A stretch of 56,549 bases of DNA from an uncultured Porphyromonadaceae bacterium. Its GTDB lineage: Bacteria; Bacteroidota; Bacteroidia; Bacteroidales; Muribaculaceae. Numbering within the stretch: position 1 is the stretch's first letter; every line of letters starts with the position of its first letter. The translations under genes and the position numbers were made by a program. The stretch lies in the NCBI GenBank assembly GCA_902491625.1, contig CABUIO010000013.1, forward strand, positions 1 through 56,549, read 5' to 3'. Below the pieces are notes generated by a model. It made no database searches, was not told where the DNA came from, and saw only the letters and a program-made list of their open reading frames with translations. Shown here in pieces: positions 33,481 to 40,074 of this stretch.

Positions 33481-34284
33481 ATGTTTGATCTGTTGACATA
33501 TCCCTTTTTCCAGCGTGCGCTGGTTGCCATCATATTCATTTCCGTGGCTATGGCCGTCACGGGCGTCTATGTCATGAGCCGACGCATGATCTTCATCAGC
33601 GGCGGTATCACGCACGCCTGCTTCGGCGGCCTCGGTCTCGGTTATTTCCTCGGTGTTTCGCCGGTGGCCATGGCTGCTGTCTTCGCCGTGGGCGGATCCT
33701 TGGGCGTCGACTGGCTTTCGCGACGCGCACGGCTACGCAGCGATTCCGCGATCGCTGTCATATGGGCCGTCGGCATGGCTCTCGGCGTGCTCTTCATCTT
33801 CCTTGGCGACGGCTATGTACCCCAGCTCAACACCTTCCTTTTCGGCAATGTGCTCACCGTCACAAATTCCGACCTATGGATGTTCGGCGGTTTCACGCTT
33901 CTGCTTCTCCTGTTTTTCCTCCTCTTCCGCCGCTCGATCGAAACCATCTCCTTTGACCGCGACTTCGCACGTGTCAATCGGCTGCCGGTCACCTTCATAG
34001 ACACCGCCATGACACTCTTCGTGAGCCTCGCCATTGTGCTCTCCATACGCCTTGTGGGCATCATGCTCCTCATGTCGCTGCTCTCGCTGCCGCAGATCAT
34101 AGCCGAGACACGCTGCCGCCGCTTCGGGCGTCTTGTGGTCTTCTCCTCCGTCGTGGCACTTGCCGGAGGTGTCGGCGGACTTTTTCTCTCCGGCTGCATC
34201 GGAGTGCCCGCATCCGCCACCATCGTGCTGCTTCTCGCCATCCTTTTCGTCATCGCGAAACTTCTCCCGGCAAAAAGCGTTTAA
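33481..34284 (+). CDS. Metal ABC transporter permease (ZnuB/MntB type)
   Basis: This 267-residue integral membrane protein of the ABC-3 family has about eight hydrophobic helices. The cytoplasmic block SGGITHACFGGLGLGYFLG and the later IRLVGIMLLMSLLSLPQIIAE (in two pieces) are conserved in zinc/manganese permeases. It would form the membrane channel of a high-affinity zinc or manganese importer. No ATPase or binding-protein gene is next to it, so partners must be encoded elsewhere. The start ATG 33481 is 5 nt after the previous stop; a longer frame upstream is just overlap with that gene. Confidence 0.87.
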   Translation: MFDLLTYPFFQRALVAIIFISVAMAVTGVYVMSRRMIFISGGITHACFGGLGLGYFLGVSPVAMAAVFAVGGSLGVDWLSRRARLRSDSAIAVIWAVGMALGVLFIFLGDGYVPQLNTFLFGNVLTVTNSDLWMFGGFTLLLLLFFLLFRRSIETISFDRDFARVNRLPVTFIDTAMTLFVSLAIVLSIRLVGIMLLMSLLSLPQIIAETRCRRFGRLVVFSSVVALAGGVGGLFLSGCIGVPASATIVLLLAILFVIAKLLPAKSV

Positions 34285-34289
34285 AAGGC

Positions 34290-35282
34290 ATGAGGAAGCT
34301 ACTCTACATAGCAATTTCTACTGTTCTCCTGTCTTGTCTCGTCTCCGCGTCTGGCAACGTCCGCCAAGACGATACGGCGCGGCGTCTGCAGGAGGCTGTA
34401 GATTCCGGTAATCCCGCCGCATGCTTCCATCTGGCACGTATGCTGGAAAGCTCCGATACACTCACCGACTCCCTCGCCGGGCGCGTGTTGCAGCTGTACA
34501 CCCAAGCTGCCGACTCCGCCTATCCTCCCGCACTTAACTACCTCGGTTTCATACGCTTCAACGGACTCCTCGGCACCGTTGCCGACCCTGACACCGCGAT
34601 TCTGCTCATAGAGAGAGCCGCCTTGCTCGGCGACAACTCCGCTGCGGCAAACCTCGGCTGGATCCTCACGCAGAACGGCACCTCCGTGCGCCACGACCCC
34701 GAAAAAGCGCTCTACTGGCTCTCGCGTGCCGCCGAATCCGGCAGCCCTATACCTCTTGAAGCCATGGCCGACATCTATCTGCAGCTTGCTGATACGGTTC
34801 AGGCGCTCAGCTCGCTTGAGGAGGCCACACTGCGTGGCGGCGTCAATGCCGCCGGACGTCTGCTACAGCTCGATGCGCAACGCTTCGACGCCATGCCGAC
34901 AGACTCTCTGATGAAAGAGGCATTGCGCTACTACCGGTCCGGAGCACCCGCGATGGGACTCCTGCTGATGGAAAGAGATGCCATGCGCGACGACGCCCCG
35001 CAGTCGGACCTTGCGCTCTCCAAAGCAATCCGCGCACAGCTGATGAGTCTGGGGCTCGTGCTCCCCTACGACTACGAAGGTTCCCTGCGTCTCTTCCATG
35101 AGGCCGCCGAGATGGGCGATCCCTCCGCACAATATATAGTCGCCGAAACCCTTGATCTTACCCCCGACGCTTTCGCTGCAACAGACGGTACTATGCAGCG
35201 CACCGCCGACGAATGGCGCCGCGCCGCCGCCGTCCAAGGCATCACCGACTCCCGCGCCGCCCTCCGTCGGCTCCTCCCCTGA
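34290..35282 (+). CDS. Exported Sel1-like/TPR repeat protein
   Basis: This 330-residue protein has a signal peptide (MRKLLYIAISTVLLSCLVSA). Sel1-like helical repeats follow, such as YPPALNYLGFIRFNGLLGT and NSAAANLGWILTQNGT with later copies ESGSPIPLEAMADIYLQL and MGDPSAQYIVAETL. Such solenoids mediate protein-protein contacts in the periplasm or envelope; the partner is unknown. It is the last gene of the nadA operon, 5 nt after the permease. The repeats start at about residue 45 and run to the C-terminus. Confidence 0.75.
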   Translation: MRKLLYIAISTVLLSCLVSASGNVRQDDTARRLQEAVDSGNPAACFHLARMLESSDTLTDSLAGRVLQLYTQAADSAYPPALNYLGFIRFNGLLGTVADPDTAILLIERAALLGDNSAAANLGWILTQNGTSVRHDPEKALYWLSRAAESGSPIPLEAMADIYLQLADTVQALSSLEEATLRGGVNAAGRLLQLDAQRFDAMPTDSLMKEALRYYRSGAPAMGLLLMERDAMRDDAPQSDLALSKAIRAQLMSLGLVLPYDYEGSLRLFHEAAEMGDPSAQYIVAETLDLTPDAFAATDGTMQRTADEWRRAAAVQGITDSRAALRRLLP

Positions 35283-35289
35283 CGCCGCC

Positions 35290-35905
35290 GTCCCTATATA
35301 AAAATTGTTTGGTATTGTTCCCCATAGTTCGGGGAAATGCCGTAGGGACGTGCTATGGCACGTCCCTACGGCATATGTGTGTGCCTACAAGACAACCACA
35401 TGGTCATGTAGGGGCGCAATAATTTGCGCCCACCGCGATAACATCACGACGAGGAGAGGCCTGTTAAGGCCGACCCTATAATAGCCCGGCAGCGTAAGCT
35501 CCGGGAATCGTGTACGCATCATATATAGAGCCCTGTAAGGGCGATCCGAACGGAGCCTTTCGAGTCGGTCCTATAGACCTCTTTTTTCATTGTGTTATCC
35601 TCTTTCCCGGAGTTTACACTCCGGGCTAATGTCGTTTCGGCCTTACAGGCCTTTCCCCGGACAGCGTCCGGGGTTAACAAGATTATCAGGCCTCCGGCCT
35701 GAGGACTTTAAAGTCTTTAACGACCTTAAAGTCTTTTAAGGTCGTTGGGGCTATGTCGGAAATTTTTTATAATTTCGCCCATGAGAGCAAATGTCCGAAC
35801 GTGGAAGGCTCCACCCGAGCGTAGGGCTGCACCATGGTGCAGCCGCGCACCGCAAGAACACCGCAAGAACCGCGCGTAACGGCGGCTGCTCCATGGAGCA
35901 GCCCT
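35290..35905. repeat. Array of palindromic intergenic repeat modules
   Basis: There is no gene in this stretch. Perfect inverted pairs are ATGCCGTAGGGACGTGC (35337-35353) with its complement (35358-35374); GGGCGCAA/TTGCGCCC (35412-35431); CCCCGGAC/GTCCGGGG (35655-35673); AACGACCTTAAA/TTTAAGGTCGTT (35719-35746); and two 20-bp palindromes centred on CCATGG at 35825-35844 and 35884-35903. A block at 35459-35506 (AGGCCTGTTAAGGCCG, ATAATAGCCCGG, AGCTCCGGGA) matches one at about 22673-22720. Confidence 0.78.
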
Positions 35906-35952
35906 ACGTTAGGATGATGTTTCTCTCCGGGACCTGACTGATTAAACCATAA

Positions 35953-36103
35953 GTAACTCGCAAAAATTAGATGATACATAATTGCGAAGTATTTTTGAGG
36001 GATTTAGCCGGGTGAGCGAAGGAGTGTAGCGGGCTACATGACTGAGCGATAACGGCTAAAGCGCCAAAAAGGCGAGCAAGGATGTATCAGAAATGTGAGT
36101 TAC
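35953..36103. repeat. Structured non-coding element B, relative of element A
   Basis: The ends GTAACTC (35953-35959) and GAGTTAC (36097-36103) are inverted. An inner GATACAT/ATGTATC pair lies at 35973-35979 and 36082-36088. The core 36001-36065 begins GATTT and ends AAAGCGCC. Its stem TTTAGCCG/CGGCTAAA (36003-36010, 36053-36060) encloses the hairpin TGTAGC-GG-GCTACA (36025-36038). A further GAGTTACTT at 36136 could instead be the right end, pairing with AAGTAACTC at 35951. Confidence 0.75.
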
Positions 36104-36160
36104 ATGAGTTGTTTTTACTATTAACTAATTTTTAAGAGTTACTTAATAACCTCTAAGACC

Positions 36161-37015
36161 GTGTATAAGATTCTCAACAAGCGTGAACTGGCTCCGCGCA
36201 TCTTCGAGATGCGTGTTGAGGCTCCGCGCATCGCCTCCTCGGCATTGCCGGGACAGTTCGTGATCGTGCGCACCGATGAGAAAGGGGAGCGCATACCTCT
36301 GACTATCTGCGACTATGACCGCAGCGAAGGCCACATCACCATAGTGACCCAGATTGTGGGTCGTTCCACAGAGAAGATCTGCGCCCTCGCCGTTGGCGAC
36401 TCTCTCGCCGACGTGGCGGGACCTCTGGGCAATCCGTCGGAGATCGTGGAAATGGACGATGAGGAGCTGCGCCGCCACCGCTGGCTTTTCGTGGCCGGAG
36501 GAGTGGGCACGGCGCCTGTCTATCCGCAGGTGAAATGGCTGCGCGAGCACGGCGCGGAGGCTGACGTAGTGATAGGCGCACGAAACAAGGATCTCTTTAC
36601 CTACGTCGACGAGATGCGCCGCGTGGGCAACGTGATGCTATGCACCGACGACGGATCGGAGGGTTTCCACGGTCTCGTAACCGCGCTGATGACGGATCTT
36701 GTGGAGCGTCAGGGTAAGAGCTACGACCGCTGCGTCATCATCGGCCCGATGATAATGATGAAATTTGCCGCCCGCACGGCGGTGCAGCTCGGCATGAAGA
36801 CTGTTGTCTCGCTCAACGCCCTGATGGTGGACGGCACCGGAATGTGCGGCGCGTGTCGTGTGACGGTCGACGGCAAGACACGCTTCACATGCGTCGACGG
36901 ACCGGAATTCGACGGCGCCCTCGTCGACTACGACGAGGCGATGCGCCGTCAGGCGATGTATCGCGACAACAAGAAGACCGCAGCCCCTGACCATAAATGC
37001 AAATGCCATGACTGA
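36161..37015 (+). CDS. NfnA-like FAD/NAD-binding subunit (sulfide/dihydroorotate dehydrogenase-like)
   Basis: This 284-residue flavoprotein of the ferredoxin-NADP reductase/DHOD electron-transfer type starts with GTG. The N-terminal FAD part has PGQFVIVRTDEKGERIPLT. The nucleotide part has FVAGGVGTAPVYPQVKWL, and a [2Fe-2S]-type C-terminal motif follows (DGTGMCGACRVTVDGKTRFTC, in pieces). Together with the overlapping next gene it forms the NfnAB/SudBA pair. This pair can couple NADH, NADPH and ferredoxin oxidoreduction by flavin-based electron bifurcation. It would make use of reduced ferredoxin from the 2-oxoacid oxidoreductase found at 0.3-3.1 kb. The role is inferred from family and pairing. 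Confidence 0.87.
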   Translation: MYKILNKRELAPRIFEMRVEAPRIASSALPGQFVIVRTDEKGERIPLTICDYDRSEGHITIVTQIVGRSTEKICALAVGDSLADVAGPLGNPSEIVEMDDEELRRHRWLFVAGGVGTAPVYPQVKWLREHGAEADVVIGARNKDLFTYVDEMRRVGNVMLCTDDGSEGFHGLVTALMTDLVERQGKSYDRCVIIGPMIMMKFAARTAVQLGMKTVVSLNALMVDGTGMCGACRVTVDGKTRFTCVDGPEFDGALVDYDEAMRRQAMYRDNKKTAAPDHKCKCHD

Positions 37016-38396
37016 AAAGATAGGACGTACAAAGGCGCCGGAGCAGGATCCGGCCGTGAGAGCTACCAATTTCGAGGAGGTGAGCCTCGGTTTCGACGCG
37101 GCGATGGCCACGCGCGAGGCTTCGCGATGTCTTGACTGCAAGCGTCCGCGCTGTGTGGAAGGATGTCCGGTCAACATCGACATCCCCGGCTTCATCCGCC
37201 GGTTAAAGGAGGGGGACGTGGCCGGAGCGGCGGGCGTGATCGCCGCCGACAGCTCGCTCCCGAGCGTCTGCGGACGTGTCTGTCCGCAGGAGAACCAGTG
37301 CGAAGGACGCTGCGTGCTGGGCATCAAGGGTGAGCCGGTGGCTATCGGCCAGCTTGAACGCTACGTGGGCGACTGGCACATAGCCAATCCGGACGCCATG
37401 CGTTGTGAGAAGAAAGCGCCCACAGGCAAGCGTGTCGCCGTCGTGGGAAGCGGCCCGAGCGGACTCGCCTGCGCCAGCGACCTTGCGCGCGAAGGCCATG
37501 AGGTGAAGATTTTCGAGGCTCTCCATAAGGCCGGAGGTGTGCTCGTCTACGGCATCCCGGAGTTCCGCCTTCCCAAGGAGCGGATCGTGGAGCGTGAGGT
37601 CGAGAGCGTAAGATGCCTCGGCGTGGAGATCGAGACCGATGTGGTGGTTGGACGCACCCTCACCGTCGACGATCTGCTGGACAAGGAAGGTTTCGATGCC
37701 GTCTTCATCGGCTCCGGTGCCGGACTGCCGCGCTTCATGGACATCCCCGGTGAGAACAGCAACGGCGTCTTCTCCGCCAACGAATTCCTGACGCGCACCA
37801 ACCTGATGAAAGCCTACGACGACCGCTACGACACGCCTCTATATCCCGCACGCCGCGTCGTCGTGGTCGGAGGTGGCAATGTGGCGATGGACGCCGTGCG
37901 CACCGCCAAACGCCTCGGCGCCGACGCCTGGATCGTCTATCGCCGCAGCGAGGCCGAACTTCCCGCCCGCCGCGAGGAGGTGGAGCACGCACGTCAGGAA
38001 GGTATCGTTTTCAGGATGCTCACAAATCCGGTGGAGGTGACAGCCGATGAGAAAGGATTCGTCACCGGTCTGGACTGCGTCGAGATGGAACTCGGAGAGC
38101 CCGACGCAAGCGGACGCCGCCGTCCTGTCGAGAAGCCCGGAAGCCGTTTCCATATCGAGTGCGACGAGGTCATCATGGCACTCGGCACCTCCCCTAATCC
38201 GCTGATCAAGCACACCACCAAAGGACTGGACACCGACCGCAAAGGGTGCATCGTGGCCGATGCTGACGGACGCACCACGCGCCCCGGAGTCTTTGCCGGA
38301 GGCGATGCCGTGACCGGCGCCGCAACCGTGATCCTCGCCATGGGCGCGGGACGAGCCGCCGCCGCCGCCATCAACGACTATCTTGCCGCAAAATAG
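37008..38396 (+). CDS. NfnB-like / NADPH-dependent glutamate synthase small-chain homologue
   Basis: This 462-residue protein has N-terminal Fe-S cysteines (CLDCKRPRCVEGCPVNIDIP and CGRVCPQENQCEGRC). It has two dinucleotide folds: VVGSGPSGLACASDLAREG for FAD and VVVGGGNVAMDAVRTAKRLG for NAD(P). It ends with GVFAGGDAVTGAATVILAMG. It overlaps the preceding gene by 8 nt. With a DHOD-like partner and no large glutamate synthase subunit nearby, the NfnB assignment is better than GltD. The A+T-poor sequence and good codon use suggest a core gene. Confidence 0.88.
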   Translation: MTEKIGRTKAPEQDPAVRATNFEEVSLGFDAAMATREASRCLDCKRPRCVEGCPVNIDIPGFIRRLKEGDVAGAAGVIAADSSLPSVCGRVCPQENQCEGRCVLGIKGEPVAIGQLERYVGDWHIANPDAMRCEKKAPTGKRVAVVGSGPSGLACASDLAREGHEVKIFEALHKAGGVLVYGIPEFRLPKERIVEREVESVRCLGVEIETDVVVGRTLTVDDLLDKEGFDAVFIGSGAGLPRFMDIPGENSNGVFSANEFLTRTNLMKAYDDRYDTPLYPARRVVVVGGGNVAMDAVRTAKRLGADAWIVYRRSEAELPARREEVEHARQEGIVFRMLTNPVEVTADEKGFVTGLDCVEMELGEPDASGRRRPVEKPGSRFHIECDEVIMALGTSPNPLIKHTTKGLDTDRKGCIVADADGRTTRPGVFAGGDAVTGAATVILAMGAGRAAAAAINDYLAAK

Positions 38397-38408
38397 TAAT
38401 AACGGTAT

Positions 38409-39674
38409 TTATCTGACAAGCACCTTCTTTCCGGCTACTATGTAAAGGCCGGAAGGAAGCGTGCTCTGTGCCTCGCCGACCGTCATTCCTCGGGCCACGA
38501 GCACACCCTGCGTATTGTAGACATCGCCGGAAGCCTCACTATCCGAGGCTATCTTTTCGGCTGATGTCGGTATCTCCTTCATCACCATGATTGATTGGCG
38601 CGGGAAAGAGAAACGTATCGCGTAAAGGTTGTTCTTTACGGGATCTGTGCTTCGGGGAGTTCCGGAATTGTAGCCCTGCGGCACCCAGTTGCCCTCAGCG
38701 CTTCCCACGGTGCGGATATAAGGCATCCATGTGTCGAGGGTGGCCTCGGTGTCCTTTTCGGCAGGAGCGTAGCGCGGCGCAGCATTAACCTCGTCCCAGC
38801 TGTCTGAAAGCTTCGAGACGAAGCTGAACTCACCCTCCGAATGCAGAAGCACCCCGAACACGTAATAGGCATCTTTGCCTGACCCCATGAGCGTGCCGGT
38901 CTCGCCTATGGCCGGATTCCAGTCGCTGTCGCCTATCTGGCCTATAATTATAGGCACCTCCGGCATCTCCAGATTGTCGGCCGCATGTTTGATCAGATCC
39001 TTTCCCTCGTAAGTGGCGCGCATCACAAGCCATATCGGAGTCGTGGCGCCGATGGTGAGATCTTCAAGCACTTCCGAGCCGGAAAGGTCGCTTCCTGTCA
39101 CTGTAGTCTTTTTATGGGTGTATGTGTCGGTTCCGAGATTGCCGCCGGTCTGGCAGATGATGTCGACGGTATACACCAGCGAAGCCGGATCGGCGATATT
39201 CTCCGTGGAAACGATGAAACCGACTTCGGCGGAGGAGCAGGTGTAGATTGTTTTGTCCGTCACCTTGACCGACACGGCGGGATCAGAGGAAACAGGAGGA
39301 GTGTAGGATCCCTCTTCAATCGTAAGATATTTCTTGAAGGGATCGAAAACCAGTTTGGCGCCATAGATTATTCCGCCTCCCTCGACCGACATGTTGGAAC
39401 CGGGATTCGAAAGTTTTTTCTCGCTTGAGGGAGTGACTCCCTCGAAATTGTCTGCCGCACCAAAGATATAGCTGTCCTGACCGCCCGCGCCGGGTACATA
39501 AAGGTCATTGTAAATCTTGAAATCTCCCCACAGTTCCGGTATATAAAGCTCATAGCTTCCGGAAACGGAATTAAGGGTGAAATAATACCTTTCGTTGTTC
39601 TGCGCGATATCGAGATAATAGCGCGGAATGTCGGCGGCGGCAGAGGTCAGCGCCGGTGAGAGGAGTGCGAACAA
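38409..39674 (-). CDS. Secreted T9SS-tail protein whose start is disrupted (possible phase-variable OFF state)
   Basis: The frame is open from 39674 (TTG) to 38409 and codes about 421 residues. It has mature sequence AAADIPRYYLDIAQNN..., an Ig-like middle and a SusE/SusF-like binding region (IIGQIGDSDWNPAIGETG, YYVFGVLLHSEGEFSFV). A C-terminal sorting tail (YNTQGVLVARGMTVGEAQ, then PSGLYIVAGKKVLVR) ends it. The frame has no ATG at its start. An ATG at 39715-39713 opens MRRHFYIFTF but runs out of frame to a stop after 22 codons. Removing one 8-nt unit of the repeat at 39684-39707 would give MRRHFYIFILGLFALL and then SPALTSAAAD in frame, a full signal peptide. So the gene is OFF or translated from a weak codon here. 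The function is unknown, probably glycan binding. Confidence 0.7.
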   Translation of the reverse strand: MFALLSPALTSAAADIPRYYLDIAQNNERYYFTLNSVSGSYELYIPELWGDFKIYNDLYVPGAGGQDSYIFGAADNFEGVTPSSEKKLSNPGSNMSVEGGGIIYGAKLVFDPFKKYLTIEEGSYTPPVSSDPAVSVKVTDKTIYTCSSAEVGFIVSTENIADPASLVYTVDIICQTGGNLGTDTYTHKKTTVTGSDLSGSEVLEDLTIGATTPIWLVMRATYEGKDLIKHAADNLEMPEVPIIIGQIGDSDWNPAIGETGTLMGSGKDAYYVFGVLLHSEGEFSFVSKLSDSWDEVNAAPRYAPAEKDTEATLDTWMPYIRTVGSAEGNWVPQGYNSGTPRSTDPVKNNLYAIRFSFPRQSIMVMKEIPTSAEKIASDSEASGDVYNTQGVLVARGMTVGEAQSTLPSGLYIVAGKKVLVR

Positions 39675-39683
39675 CCCCAGAAT

Positions 39684-39707
39684 GAAAATGTAAAAATGTA
39701 AAAATGT
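39684..39707. repeat. 8-bp tandem repeat in the signal-peptide region
   Basis: Three units lie head to tail on the + strand: GAAAATGT (39684-39691), AAAAATGT (39692-39699) and AAAAATGT (39700-39707). The unit length is not a multiple of three, so gain or loss shifts the frame. The gene ATG is at 39715-39713, just outside the repeat. Confidence 0.85.
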
Positions 39708-39715
39708 CTTCTCAT

Positions 39716-40025
39716 AGTAAAAAAATAAGATTACGCGGCAAACTCGCCTATAAGGTTTAAACGTGTGTATAAAGATTCAACGATACTGCGCCCCGAAAGT
39801 TCGTAAATGGCAGCGAATTAACATCCCATCCCTTCCTATGATGGATTTATCGTATTTGGATTTGAAGATTTTCGGAGTTGCGGAGATTTTCAATACGGAT
39901 AATTCGGATTTATCGGGTACTTTATCGGGTACTTTATTGGGTACTTCTTCTTTTATGGACTTTTGAAGAGTCTTCAAAATTTCAAATTCGCGGAGGTGTC
40001 GGAGGAGGGTGTCGCGATTTTTTGC
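39716..40025. other. Intergenic region with possible gene remnant
   Basis: This A+T-rich stretch lies between the secreted-protein gene and leuS. An 86-codon leftward frame (40037-39777) includes repeated VPDK peptides coded by the 12-nt repeat below. It may be a remnant of a Bacteroidetes ATP-binding protein with such linkers, but the support is weak. I see no conserved domain. Confidence 0.35.
39909..39944. repeat. Three tandem 12-nt repeats
   Basis: TTTATCGGGTAC occurs at 39909-39920 and 39921-39932, with one variant TTTATTGGGTAC at 39933-39944. In frame on the minus strand it codes VPDK/VPNK. Confidence 0.8.
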
Positions 40026-40033
40026 TATCTTTG
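40026..40033 (+). promoter_or_regulatory. -7 element of leuS
   Basis: A perfect TATCTTTG lies 41 nt before the leuS GTG. No TTTG is seen at the -33 distance. Confidence 0.6.
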
Positions 40034-40074
40034 CCAATTAATTACAGATTAACAGATTTTACACCTTTTCAGCT

